NCBI GenBank assembly: GCA_009783865.1
Contig: WRCR01000127.1
Location: 1-9,632, forward strand
DNA: 9,632 bases
Direction of reading: 5' to 3'
Source: Planctomycetaceae bacterium
Lineage (GTDB): Bacteria > Planctomycetota > Planctomycetia > Pirellulales > Thermoguttaceae
Below, in pieces: positions 1-7,242 of the stretch; the first letter of the stretch is position 1; every line of letters starts with the position of its first letter. A program made the position numbers and the translations under genes. The notes beneath the pieces are model-generated. The model worked only from the letters and a program-made list of their open reading frames with translations. It was not told the origin of the DNA and did no database searches.

Positions 1-15
1 ACAAGGAGAGTCAAA

Positions 16-327
16 ATGACGGTACAGGAATTTGAAGTAATTCTGAACGAATTGACGGAAGCGCGGGACGCGCTCAACAAACTTCAGCTTGATTTGCAGA
101 CGGCGAAGGCAGAAAGGTATCTTTCGGTGAAGCAGCACCCTGCAAAATACGGGCTTGAGAAGGCGACCGAGAATACCATTGAGGCGGTAATCAATACGAG
201 TGCGGACATACTGGAGCAGGAGAACGCTGTTATCGCGGCGAAGCGTCGGCAGGGGGAATGTTTCGCAAAGTACGACCTTGCAAAATACGAGTTGGATCTG
301 GCGAAGTTGAATCAAGTGACGGAGTAA
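16..327 (+). CDS. Small coiled-coil phage protein of unknown function
   Basis: A 103-residue, highly charged and almost entirely helical protein. Residues 1-35 (from MTVQEFEVIL) and about 66-100 have the heptad-like spacing of Leu, Ala and Ile expected of two coiled-coil helices. They are joined by a segment around residues 40-60 with a KYGLEKATENTIEAVI stretch. This layout, two long helices around a 'T-E-x-x-I-x-A-x-I' connector, resembles small helical proteins found beside recombination or replication genes in many phages; that resemblance is a recollection of pattern and not a family assignment. There are no membrane segments and a single Cys near residue 82. The start is well supported: AAGGAGAG lies 5-12 bases upstream of the ATG. 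The stop is immediately followed by the small membrane-peptide gene, so the two are probably co-transcribed. Confidence 0.75.
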   Translation: MTVQEFEVILNELTEARDALNKLQLDLQTAKAERYLSVKQHPAKYGLEKATENTIEAVINTSADILEQENAVIAAKRRQGECFAKYDLAKYELDLAKLNQVTE

Positions 328-334
328 AAAAACA

Positions 335-472
335 ATGGATAGCAAAGATTTTTTTAGTGTTTTCGCGGCAACAGCAGTTGTGACGATTGCCATGATTTCT
401 GTATATGCTGCGCTATTTGCGGTGCCGGCAGCAGCGGTGCTTTTTGTGCTTCGGCTATTTGGGATAGTTTAA
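335..472 (+). CDS. 45-residue single- or double-pass membrane peptide
   Basis: A short reading frame beginning MDSKDFFSVFAATAVV and ending RLFGIV. After a short charged N-terminus (D2, K4, D5), residues 6-41 are almost wholly hydrophobic, with one Pro near residue 32 and one Arg near residue 40. This suits one long or two short membrane segments. GGAG at 321-324 lies 10 bases before the ATG and overlaps the end of the upstream gene, whose stop is at 325-327, so spacing supports real translation. The product is too small to assign. Small membrane peptides in phages include holin-like, superinfection-exclusion and toxin-like peptides, and nothing here distinguishes among them. Confidence 0.55.
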   Translation: MDSKDFFSVFAATAVVTIAMISVYAALFAVPAAAVLFVLRLFGIV

Positions 473-487
473 CCGCTGGACTTGAAT

Positions 488-754
488 ATGTTCAACACAA
501 CAAACAATTACAACACAACCAATAACAATTACTACATTCCCGCAGACCTCAACGCCGACACCGCCAGAGCAATAGGAATCGGCATGGGAATCGGCATGGG
601 AGAGGATGTATGGAGCAGCCACAAGGACGAAATACTTGAGGCATCAAAGGTGTCCTCAAAGGAAGCCGTGAAAGATGCGATGCTGGTATTGATGGACGAG
701 GTTCTTACAAAGATGGAAGAACGGCAGAAGCAAACAGGAAGTTGCTTGGAATAG
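488..754 (+). CDS. Asn-rich N-terminus small protein upstream of terminase; small-terminase candidate by position only
   Basis: An 88-residue protein with three regions. Residues 1-16 are a low-complexity Asn/Thr/Tyr tract (MFNTTNNYNTTNNNYY). Residues 17-40 contain a Gly-Met repeat (GIGMGIGMG) encoded by a 12-bp tandem repeat. Residues 41-85 are a charged helix (SSHKDEILEASK to KMEERQKQ). I chose ATG 488 over TTG 482 because the only purine-rich site (TGGA, 477-480) is correctly spaced for 488. It ends 9 bases before the large terminase gene, the place where phages usually carry the small terminase subunit. No DNA-binding helix-turn-helix is visible and the protein is short for that role, so the assignment rests on position alone. 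Confidence 0.6.
   Translation: MFNTTNNYNTTNNNYYIPADLNADTARAIGIGMGIGMGEDVWSSHKDEILEASKVSSKEAVKDAMLVLMDEVLTKMEERQKQTGSCLE
575..598 (+). repeat. 12-bp tandem duplication inside a coding region
   Basis: GGAATCGGCATG occurs twice head-to-tail (575-586 and 587-598), in frame, giving the protein repeat GIGM-GIGM. It looks like a local slippage duplication. Confidence 0.8.
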
Positions 755-763
755 TACAGAATA

Positions 764-2839
764 ATGACGCAGCAGAACACGAAACAGCAGGGTGAGCGGC
801 ACCGCGAATTAGTAGCGAGGCGGAGTCGGGAGAAGTCCGCCAGCGTGCGTGAGATTGCGCCCTTGCCGCCTATCCGCAATCCGCAGCGGCGAATCAAGGC
901 GCGGACTGACCTGCAGTTCTTTCTCAAAGAGTATTTTCCGAACAAGTTTAATCTTGATTGGTCTTCTTATCACGCCGAAGTCATCAAAAAACTTCAGAAG
1001 ATATTTATCGAAGTCGACGGAAATAAATTGGCAATAGCGATGCCTCGCGGAAGTGGAAAAACATCCATCGTTGCCGCATCAGCGATTTGGGCTTTGCTTT
1101 TTGGGCATTGCCGCTATCTGATTATTTTCGGCGCGTCGAAGTCGGCGGCAAACGGCATCATCAAAATAATCAAATCCGACCTTGAGAATAACGCCGCGCT
1201 GCTTGAGGATTTCCCTGAAGGGGTATATCCGTTTGTCAAACTTGGCGGGCAGGCGCTCCGGGCAAGGGGTCAGCTTTATCTCGGCGAGAAGACCGAAGTC
1301 GAATGGAAGCCCGACAGCATAACATTCGGCAAAATAGCCGGTTCGCTTTCAAGCGGGGCGATGGTAGTTACGGCGGGCATCGAGGGCGCGTTCCGCGGAA
1401 AACTCAAAGCGATGCCGGACGGTTCTTTGGCAAGACCCGATGGGATAATTTTCGACGACGTGCAGACGGATGCATCGGCGCGAAACCCTGACCGGGTGAC
1501 GAAACTTGAAAGCATTATTAACGGTTCGGCGGCGGGACTGGTTGGTCCCGGCGAGGAGTTAACGATGGTGATGGCCTGCACGGTGATACAGCAGAATGAT
1601 TTGTCGGACAGGTTTCTGGATCGCGAAAACTATTCGCAGTGGCATGGGCTGCGGTACAAGATGATAGAGCAGATGCCGGCGAATCTTGACTTGTGGTTAG
1701 AGTACAAGGAAATCCGCAAGAATGATGCGGTAGCGGCAACGATGTTTTACAAGCACAACCGCAAGAAGATGCAGGAAGGTGCTGTTGTTGCATGGAAGGA
1801 TAATTTCAGTCCGTCTTGTATTGATGCTTTGCAGTTTGCAATGAACAAGTGGGCGGACAATTACGAATCGTTCATGTCGGAGTACCAGAATGACCCGCTG
1901 CGGCTGACCGGAGATGCGTTGGTGACGGAGGCGAAGGTTATCCGCAGCCGTCTTAACGGGCTGGAAGAACATACGCTTCCGCGCGAGGCGGCGACGCTGA
2001 CGGCATTTATCGATGTGCATTATGACGTTCTGTATTATGCCGTTGCCGGCTTTGCAGATGACTTTACCGGATATATCATTGATTACGGAACTTACCCGAA
2101 ACAGCGGCGCAGGTATTTCAGAAAAAGCGACAGCGGGCTTATAACGCTTTGCAGGGACGAGGACATGATAATGACCGGCGGGCGGAAGCAGGTTCCGACG
2201 GGAATCATCATCGACGGTGTTGCGGCGCTAATTAAGGACTTGCTTGCGGCGTGCTGGTATGTTGACGGTGATGCCGACGGGACGGAGCATCCTGTTATCA
2301 GTAAGATACTCATCGACAGCGGCGGCGCGCCGGAGATTGCGGAGGGCGCGATTCGTATTGCCTGCGGGAGGACTAATGTTGTTATGCCGTCGAAGGGTGT
2401 GAGCATAAGGGCTGTTGGACAGCCGATGGCGCAGTGGAAGCGCAAGCCGGGACGCAAATTCGGCAATAGGTGGATCGAGGACAAGCCGCAGAACCGCACC
2501 CGGATGTATTTTGTAGATGTGAATTACTGGAAGGAGCAGGTGCATAAGGTCTTTTCGGAAACGCCCGGCAACAGAGGCGGCATGACGTTATGGGGGCGGG
2601 ACCCGGAGCAGCACCGTTTGTTTTCGGAGCATTTGAATTCGGAGATTCCTAAAGCGTCGAGGTCGGACGAGCGGGAAGTGAATGAATGGCAGTTGATACC
2701 GAACAGGGATAACCATTTTTTCGACTGCGCGGTTGGTGTGATGGCGGCGGCGAGTATCTGCGGGGTACGTGAACACTGGCAGGAGAAGCCGGTGGAGAAA
2801 GAGATAATCAATCTGGCGAAGGCGTGGGGTAAAAGATGA
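764..2839 (+). CDS. Phage terminase large subunit (DNA-packaging ATPase/nuclease)
   Basis: This is the motor that translocates phage DNA into the prohead and cuts the concatemer. The 691 residues show both expected domains. In the ATPase half, a Walker A motif PRGSGKT sits at residues 94-100. A Walker B strand GIIFDD follows at 227-232. A probable coupling motif ACT lies at 271-273, followed by QQND. In the C-terminal RNase H-like nuclease half, three acidic positions lie in typical contexts: Asp417 (AFIDV), Asp518 (LIDSGG) and Asp654 (HFFDCAVG). Length and position just before a gpW-like joiner and a lambda-family portal suggest the lambda GpA-like group, but the Walker regions are not diagnostic to subfamily. 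There is no clear SD before ATG 764, and translation may depend on the gene ending 9 bases upstream. It overlaps the next gene by ATGA. Confidence 0.92.
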   Translation: MTQQNTKQQGERHRELVARRSREKSASVREIAPLPPIRNPQRRIKARTDLQFFLKEYFPNKFNLDWSSYHAEVIKKLQKIFIEVDGNKLAIAMPRGSGKTSIVAASAIWALLFGHCRYLIIFGASKSAANGIIKIIKSDLENNAALLEDFPEGVYPFVKLGGQALRARGQLYLGEKTEVEWKPDSITFGKIAGSLSSGAMVVTAGIEGAFRGKLKAMPDGSLARPDGIIFDDVQTDASARNPDRVTKLESIINGSAAGLVGPGEELTMVMACTVIQQNDLSDRFLDRENYSQWHGLRYKMIEQMPANLDLWLEYKEIRKNDAVAATMFYKHNRKKMQEGAVVAWKDNFSPSCIDALQFAMNKWADNYESFMSEYQNDPLRLTGDALVTEAKVIRSRLNGLEEHTLPREAATLTAFIDVHYDVLYYAVAGFADDFTGYIIDYGTYPKQRRRYFRKSDSGLITLCRDEDMIMTGGRKQVPTGIIIDGVAALIKDLLAACWYVDGDADGTEHPVISKILIDSGGAPEIAEGAIRIACGRTNVVMPSKGVSIRAVGQPMAQWKRKPGRKFGNRWIEDKPQNRTRMYFVDVNYWKEQVHKVFSETPGNRGGMTLWGRDPEQHRLFSEHLNSEIPKASRSDEREVNEWQLIPNRDNHFFDCAVGVMAAASICGVREHWQEKPVEKEIINLAKAWGKR

Positions 2840-3054
2840 GTAATTCAAAAAACGAAAGACGGGACTGCCGGGATTGTCAGAACTATGCGGAGACGGATGG
2901 CGTATTCAATAATCCTGTCTGTCTTCATTGGGATAGTCCGCTGACAAGTTTGAATGACCGGCGGGATGAGCGGCGTTTTATTCCCTGCGGGGATTTTAAC
3001 CTTGCAGAGGACGAAACAAAGTATATCAAAACGGGGAGCGGTACAGATGCCTGA
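2836..3054 (+). CDS. Small four-cysteine protein, possibly zinc-binding
   Basis: A 72-residue hydrophilic protein starting at the ATGA overlap with the terminase stop, so translation is probably coupled. Four cysteines are arranged as C11-x2-C14-x14-C29-x21-C51, with the first pair in the context CRDC and the last in PCGDF. His31 is close to the third Cys. This arrangement could hold a zinc ion, though the last spacing is long for a classical ribbon. The remainder is rich in Arg, Asp and Asn. I do not recognise a family. It overlaps the following gpW-like gene by 8 bases, which argues for a real gene in the head operon. Confidence 0.7.
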   Translation: MSNSKNERRDCRDCQNYAETDGVFNNPVCLHWDSPLTSLNDRRDERRFIPCGDFNLAEDETKYIKTGSGTDA

Positions 3055-3274
3055 CGAAACAGTGGACGAAAAGCCGGAGGACAAGGATACTCTTGAGCAG
3101 ATGATAATTGAGAATGCCGGTACGTCGAAGAGCGTTTCGGTGGACGGTATGAGCGTAAACAACCGCGACATCAGCGAATTGATAGCAGCGGACAAATACC
3201 TCCGGCAGAAAAAAGCGGCGGAGAGCGGCAAACTTCCGATTCGGTTATTTAAGATTGAAAGGGGCGGGGAATGA
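3047..3274 (+). CDS. gpW-like head-tail joining protein
   Basis: A 75-residue protein resembling lambda gpW, which binds the portal after packaging and prepares the head for tail attachment. After an acidic N-terminus (residues 1-15), residues 17-60 carry the gpW-like layout: a helix (LEQMIIEN), a short beta hairpin around SKSVSVDGMSVNNRD, then a second helix (ISELIAADKYLRQKKA). It lies between terminase and portal, as W does between A and B in lambda. ATG 3047 was chosen because GGGGAG (3033-3038) sits 8 bases upstream; the longer open frame from 2954 would run deep inside the preceding gene. It overlaps the next gene by ATGA. The family call rests on pattern, size and position. Confidence 0.7.
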   Translation: MPDETVDEKPEDKDTLEQMIIENAGTSKSVSVDGMSVNNRDISELIAADKYLRQKKAAESGKLPIRLFKIERGGE

Positions 3275-3522
3275 CACAGTGTAAAATCGGAAAATGTATA
3301 TTGCGGAACGGCACAGAATACTGGTTTATTTACAGGGAGTTTCGGGTCTGGTTCGGATATGTTGTCGTGAGAGAATACTTTTGTGAGTATATCAATGCGC
3401 GCGGAAGATGGGGGAAAACCCCACAATATGCAACGCTTTATCACAGTGAAGAGACAGTAAAAAAGATAATAGAAGAAATTAACAAAATCGAGGGTTCGAA
3501 GCCGGACAGATACATCTACTGA
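3271..3522 (+). CDS. Unknown 83-residue protein between joiner and portal
   Basis: The gene begins at an ATGA overlap with the gpW-like gene and has a strong purine-rich site (GGGGCGGGG) just upstream. The first two thirds are aromatic and beta-like, with many Tyr, Trp, Phe and Arg (EYWFIYREFRVWFGYVVV). Two Cys sit near residues 4 and 9 and a third near residue 38. The last third is a charged helix (SEETVKKIIEEINKIEG). There is no signal peptide or membrane segment. Its AT content is higher than that of the neighbouring terminase and portal, which may indicate an added accessory gene. It ends one base before the portal start (TGA-A-ATG), so it may supply ribosomes for the portal. Function unknown. 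Confidence 0.7.
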   Translation: MTQCKIGKCILRNGTEYWFIYREFRVWFGYVVVREYFCEYINARGRWGKTPQYATLYHSEETVKKIIEEINKIEGSKPDRYIY

Positions 3523-3523
3523 A

Positions 3524-4933
3524 ATGCTGAAGTTTATTAAATCGATATTTAAGGGCAAAGAAAAAAGGCAGTTGAACAGCCGGTATGATGCTGCGAAGAC
3601 GACGCGGCACAATGCGGCGCATTGGTCGGCGGCTGACGATTTATCGGCGGATGCGGCGATGTCGCCGGATGTGCGGCGTGTTATCCGCAATCGGGCGCGG
3701 TATGAAGTTGCCAATAATTCTTATGCAAGGGGGCTGGTTCTAACGCTTGCCGAGTTCGGCATCGGGACCGGACCGCGTCTGATGCTGCTGACAAAAGACA
3801 GGGACTACAACTCGCAGGTTGAGCAGGAGTTTGCCGTTTGGTCGGAGGCGGTTAACCTCGGCGAGAAGTTAAAGACCTTGCGGCAGGCGAAGGCGGTGGA
3901 TGGTGAGGCGTTTGCGGTTATTGTCAGTAACCCGAAGGTGAATCACGATGTTAAACTTGACTTGCGTCTTGTGGAAGCAGACCGGGTTGCATCGCCGTAT
4001 CCGAATCTCCTGCAAGTGGTTGACGGTATAAATTTCGACAGATACGGAAACGTTCTGTCGTATGATATTCTTAATGAGCATCCGGGCGGCGGAACGGGTT
4101 GGAAAGGGACTTGCAGAACAATTTCGGCGGATTTTGTGCTGCATTGGTATCGGCAGGACAGGCCGGAGCAAAGCAGGGGCATATCAGAACTGCTGCCGTC
4201 GCTTTCGCTTTTCGGCGAGTTGCGGCGGTACACGGAAGCAGTAATATCGGCGGCGGAGACGGCGGCGGACTTTGCGGCGGTGATACACTCGACGCTGCCG
4301 GACGCTGAACTTTCGCCGATGGACATCACCGAGACAGTTCCGATAGCAAAAGGACTAATGGCTGTACTTCCTGATGGGCGAAACATAACGCAGCTCAAGG
4401 CGGAGCAGCCGACGACGACGTATCAGATGTTCAAGCGTGAAATCTTAACCGAAATCGGCAGATGCCTACAGATGCCTGCCAATATAATTTTCGGGGATTC
4501 GTCTGAATACAACTATGCTTCCGGGCGGCTTGACCATCAGACGTTTTTTAAGAGCATCAAAGGCGAGCAGTCGCATTGCGAAAAAGTGATACTGTTTCCG
4601 ATTTTGGAATCATGGTATCGCGCGGCGGTCCGGGCCGGTGTGATAGAGGACAGGAGCATTCGCAACATCGGTTCGCAGTTTGCAAGATTTTACTGGGACG
4701 GCGTGGAACACGTTGACCCGCTGAAAGAGGCTAATGCCGCTGCGGCTTTCATTAACGCCAGAGTATCGAATCTGTCGATAGAATGCGCCCGCAAGGGGCT
4801 GGACTGGGAAGACGTTCTGCTGCAGAGGGCAAGAGAATTGCAGCGGATGAAGGAACTGGGAATTGATGACACTCCGCAAAAAACTGACGAAAAAACCGGC
4901 GGCGAAGATAAAAAAGAGGAAGAAGCGAAATGA
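3524..4933 (+). CDS. Phage portal protein, lambda family
   Basis: Portal proteins form the dodecameric ring at one capsid vertex through which DNA enters and to which the tail attaches. The 469-residue protein fits the lambda gpB-type portal family. Visible landmarks are RRVIRNRARYEVANNSYARG (51-70), GIGTGPRL (79-86), DGEAF (126-130) and LRLVEADRV (147-155), then a long helical second half ending near residue 447. The last 22 residues are a Lys/Glu-rich tail of low complexity. No SD is evident; the start is one base after the previous stop, so re-initiation is likely. It follows the gpW-like joiner and precedes the capsid gene, as in lambda. After its stop comes RNA element E1 and then the protease-capsid gene. 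Confidence 0.93.
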   Translation: MLKFIKSIFKGKEKRQLNSRYDAAKTTRHNAAHWSAADDLSADAAMSPDVRRVIRNRARYEVANNSYARGLVLTLAEFGIGTGPRLMLLTKDRDYNSQVEQEFAVWSEAVNLGEKLKTLRQAKAVDGEAFAVIVSNPKVNHDVKLDLRLVEADRVASPYPNLLQVVDGINFDRYGNVLSYDILNEHPGGGTGWKGTCRTISADFVLHWYRQDRPEQSRGISELLPSLSLFGELRRYTEAVISAAETAADFAAVIHSTLPDAELSPMDITETVPIAKGLMAVLPDGRNITQLKAEQPTTTYQMFKREILTEIGRCLQMPANIIFGDSSEYNYASGRLDHQTFFKSIKGEQSHCEKVILFPILESWYRAAVRAGVIEDRSIRNIGSQFARFYWDGVEHVDPLKEANAAAAFINARVSNLSIECARKGLDWEDVLLQRARELQRMKELGIDDTPQKTDEKTGGEDKKEEEAK

Positions 4934-4950
4934 TATGACAGCAAAATAAA

Positions 4951-5080
4951 AAAGAAGGTGCCCTGATGCTGTGTGTAGCAGCAGCAGGGCGCGGAGATGT
5001 TGATTTTATTGTGGAATGTCCGGCTTTGTTTCGGCTGGACACTGAATTTTATTGTTAACACGATTACGTTAGCAAAGGAG
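4951..5080 (+). ncRNA. Structured leader RNA element E1, upstream of the protease-capsid gene
   Basis: First of three related intergenic elements. A GC-rich hairpin is formed by GCCCTG (4960-4965) with CAGGGC (4985-4990), an A4966/G4984 mismatch, TGCTG (4967-4971) with CAGCA (4979-4983), and a 7-base loop. It is followed by GCGGA (4991-4995). The left arm and flank 4954-4971 match E3 at 17 of 18 bases, and 4979-4995 matches E3 at 17 of 17. A second hairpin pairs TGTCCGGC (5017-5024) with GCTGGACA (5034-5041) around a 9-base loop. The SD AAAGGAG (5074-5080) of the capsid gene follows. The 3' half is diverged from E2 and E3. An RNA role is inferred from structure and position. Confidence 0.72.
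5001..5055 (+). repeat. Near-perfect AT-rich direct repeats flanking the second E1 hairpin
   Basis: TGATTTTATTGT (5001-5012) and TGAATTTTATTGT (5043-5055) differ by one inserted A and bracket the hairpin at 5017-5041. This duplication is absent from E2 and E3. Confidence 0.7.
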
Positions 5081-5086
5081 TCAAAA

Positions 5087-7114
5087 ATGGTTTCAGAAAG
5101 AAAGCCCGCTGCAAAGGTGCAGGAATTTAATCATGTGCAGCTCAACGGTATTCCGGCGAATATTGTGTTTGCGGAAGACGAAAGTAAAAAACTGCCGGTG
5201 TTTAATCTCGTTGCCTATACCGGCGGTGCGGTAAATGCCGGCTGGGGTGTGCCGGTTATTATCGACCTTGCCGGTTTCAAGGTACCGAAACAGAAGATCC
5301 CTGTCCGGCTGAATCATGACAGAGATAAAGGAGTAGGACATACAGAAAGCATCGCAATCAAAGACGGCAATGTAGTATGTGAAGGTGTATTCAGCCGCGA
5401 GACGGAATATGCGCGCGATGTTATTTCGGCGGCGAGGAATGGATTTCCATGGCAGGTGTCTGTCGGTTGTCCGATACAGAAAGCCGAATTTATCGACGAG
5501 GGGGTGAGCGTCACAGTGAACGGTAAAACGTTCAAGGGGAAATGCTGCGTCCTGCGTCAGGTAATACTAAAGGAAGTATCTTTTGTTGATCTCGGAGCGG
5601 ACTCCGAAACGTCGGCAGAAGTTAAATTAAGTTTTATCCCTAACCAAGAGGAGAATGAGATGCCAAAGATGATTGGTAGAGAAGACGTAAGCAGCACAGA
5701 CGATGCGAATGTGTTGTTTCAATCGCAAGAAACGCAGACGCAGCCCGGCGGTGAGACCGCTCAACTTGAACACGGTAAAACCGGTCCGCTGACCGCCGGT
5801 GCTGCACCTGATGCCCGCTTGTCAGCGGAGCAGCACTTGGCCGAGAGGCGGCGCATCGATGCGATAACGCATTACGGCGGGGGCAGAAATCCGGAACTCG
5901 AAGCGATGGCAATCGCAGAGGGCTGGGACCTCGTTAGATTCAAGAACGAATATAATGCTGCTCTGATGCCGTCCGGTGCGGATATTCCGAAGGCGGGCGA
6001 CAGCGGTAAATCGCTTAACGCGCAGACGCTTGAAGTGATTGCGCTTCGGGCAGGGGGCATTAGCGAAGCGTTTCTCGAGAAACACTACAAGCCGGAAATG
6101 CTCGAATTTGCTGACCAGTATCACGGCGCAGGGCTTATTGAGTTTGTGGAACTTGCCTGTCCGAACAGGCATTTGCCGAGGTATCAGCGCAGTCCGCAGG
6201 ACTGGCTCCGCGCTGCTTTTTCGTCAATGACTCTGCCGCAAATCATGTCGAACGTTGTGAACAAGGTTCTGCTTGAGTCGTTTCACTCTGTTGACGACCA
6301 GTGGCGCAAACTGGTATCTTTCGGCTCGCCGAATGATTTCAAGAAATACAACAAGTACCGCATGACCAGCGATTTCAAGTTTCTGCGGGTTGCCCCGGAC
6401 GGCGAAATAAAGCATGGGCAGGTCGGCGAAGAGGCGTTTGAAAACAAAGTTGATACCTACGGCATCATGTTTTCGCTGACCCGCACCGATATTATCAACG
6501 ATGACCTTAGCGCGCTGACTTCGATTCCGAAGAACATCGGCATGGGTGCCGCATACGCTGTCAACGATGCCGTCTGGGATATAATCGCGGGGAACCCGGC
6601 GATGTCTGACGGCAAGGCGTTCTTTCATGCTGACCACAAAAATCTGCTGACCGGCAAGAACTTGGACAAAGCGGGTTTCAAGGCTGCGATGTTGCAGTTT
6701 GCGGCGCAGGAATATGCAAAGGGCAGACCGCTCAACATGCAGCCGAAGTGCCTTGCTGTTCCGTATGCACTTAAATACGATGCGCATGAGCTGCTCTCGG
6801 TCAACAGCATCGAGGTTGCGGATAAGCCGGCAACGACGGTGACCCGGAATCCGTTTTTCCAAGTTGTTGATGTTGTGGCATCAATGGAACTGCAAATGGC
6901 CGGCCGCACCGGTGCGTCTGATACCACTTGGTATTTGTTTGCGGACCCGAGCCGGCTGTCGGCGTTTGAGGTTGCGTTCCTGAACGGGAAGCAGCGTCCG
7001 ACAGTTGAAAGTGCTGATGCGGACTTCAACACGCTGGGAATTCAGTTCAGAGGCTACATGGACTTCGGTGTTGCCGCGCAGGACTACAGAGCCGCCTTAA
7101 AAGTCACGGCTTGA
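5087..7114 (+). CDS. Prohead protease / major capsid protein fusion
   Basis: The 675-residue polypeptide joins a capsid maturation protease to the major capsid protein. Residues 1-185 match the HK97-type prohead protease (S78-like) pattern: RLNHD with candidate catalytic His77, PWQVSVG with Ser125, then LKEVSFVDLGAD (161-172), the typical third conserved block. Residues 190-300 are low-complexity, helical and Gln/Glu-rich, suiting a scaffold or delta-domain. Residues 310-675 resemble the Mu gpT-like capsid fold, with landmarks such as ADQYHGAG, FSLTRTDIINDDL and FFHADHKNLL, and an end at RAALKVTA. Such fusions are known in phages. ATG 5087 was chosen because AAAGGAG precedes it by 6 bases; the open frame back to 4997 crosses RNA element E1 and has no SD. 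An internal start at 5660 may yield the capsid part alone. Confidence 0.92.
   Translation: MVSERKPAAKVQEFNHVQLNGIPANIVFAEDESKKLPVFNLVAYTGGAVNAGWGVPVIIDLAGFKVPKQKIPVRLNHDRDKGVGHTESIAIKDGNVVCEGVFSRETEYARDVISAARNGFPWQVSVGCPIQKAEFIDEGVSVTVNGKTFKGKCCVLRQVILKEVSFVDLGADSETSAEVKLSFIPNQEENEMPKMIGREDVSSTDDANVLFQSQETQTQPGGETAQLEHGKTGPLTAGAAPDARLSAEQHLAERRRIDAITHYGGGRNPELEAMAIAEGWDLVRFKNEYNAALMPSGADIPKAGDSGKSLNAQTLEVIALRAGGISEAFLEKHYKPEMLEFADQYHGAGLIEFVELACPNRHLPRYQRSPQDWLRAAFSSMTLPQIMSNVVNKVLLESFHSVDDQWRKLVSFGSPNDFKKYNKYRMTSDFKFLRVAPDGEIKHGQVGEEAFENKVDTYGIMFSLTRTDIINDDLSALTSIPKNIGMGAAYAVNDAVWDIIAGNPAMSDGKAFFHADHKNLLTGKNLDKAGFKAAMLQFAAQEYAKGRPLNMQPKCLAVPYALKYDAHELLSVNSIEVADKPATTVTRNPFFQVVDVVASMELQMAGRTGASDTTWYLFADPSRLSAFEVAFLNGKQRPTVESADADFNTLGIQFRGYMDFGVAAQDYRAALKVTA
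5646..5662 (+). promoter_or_regulatory. Internal ribosome binding site and in-frame ATG within the protease-capsid gene
   Basis: AAGAGGAG (5646-5653) is followed 6 bases later by an in-frame ATG at 5660 (Met192, MPKMIGRED). It lies exactly at the junction after the protease domain, so initiation here would make a 484-residue scaffold-plus-capsid product without protease. An out-of-frame ATG at 5655 is too close to the SD. The geometry recalls lambda, where scaffold Nu3 starts inside protease gene C. Internal use is inferred. Confidence 0.6.
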
Positions 7115-7115
7115 T

Positions 7116-7229
7116 AAAAAGTTGCCCCGAACATTGTAACAAGCAACTTCGGGGCGCGGACAGAGTGTTAAACAAGAACACTTGTCAGAAGGATTATACA
7201 CTCTCCTTCAGAAACGGCAAGTGCAGTTT
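7116..7229 (+). ncRNA. Structured leader RNA element E2, upstream of the small gene at 7243
   Basis: It starts just after the capsid stop. Hairpin 1 pairs GCCCCGAA (7124-7131) with TTCGGGGC (7148-7155) and is followed by the shared GCGGA (7156-7160). Then AGTGTT (7164-7169) can pair with AACACT (7177-7182). An outer helix pairs CACTTGTC (7179-7186) with GGCAAGTG (7216-7223), 8 bp with one wobble. Inside it, GAAGGA (7188-7193) pairs with TCCTTC (7204-7209) around a 10-base loop. The SD AGGAGGAG (7230-7237) follows directly. Compared with E1 and E3, hairpin 1 shows a T-A to C-G compensatory change; compared with E3, the inner hairpin shows two. Confidence 0.75.
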
Positions 7230-7242
7230 AGGAGGAGAAAGA

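Noticed and set aside
894..910. GGCGCGGA inside the terminase gene, resembling the shared RNA block
   Set aside because: No preceding hairpin or other shared blocks; a chance match in coding sequence.
2845..3714. 289-codon open frame on the minus strand
   Set aside because: It lies antisense across several tightly coupled + strand genes, has no supporting SD context, and its odd composition is that of an antisense shadow.
4960..4990. Hammerhead-type core suggested by CTGATG in hairpin 1 of E1 and E3
   Set aside because: The CTGATGA and GAAA core is not complete, E2 lacks CTGATG entirely, and the bases lie in a stem.
4960..4995. GC-rich hairpin 1 of the RNA elements as an intrinsic terminator
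   Set aside because: In all three copies the stem is followed by GCGGA and not by a T-tract, and a gene with its SD lies downstream.
4997..5086. N-terminal extension of the protease-capsid gene
   Set aside because: It would translate through RNA element E1 and has no SD; AAAGGAG before ATG 5087 gives a standard start.
6224..6862. 212-codon open frame on the minus strand
   Set aside because: It is antisense to the conserved capsid region of the protease-capsid fusion; the composition is as expected for a shadow frame.
7111..7242. N-terminal extension of the gene at 7243
   Set aside because: It crosses RNA element E2 and starts inside the capsid stop region; AGGAGGAG before 7243 decides the start.
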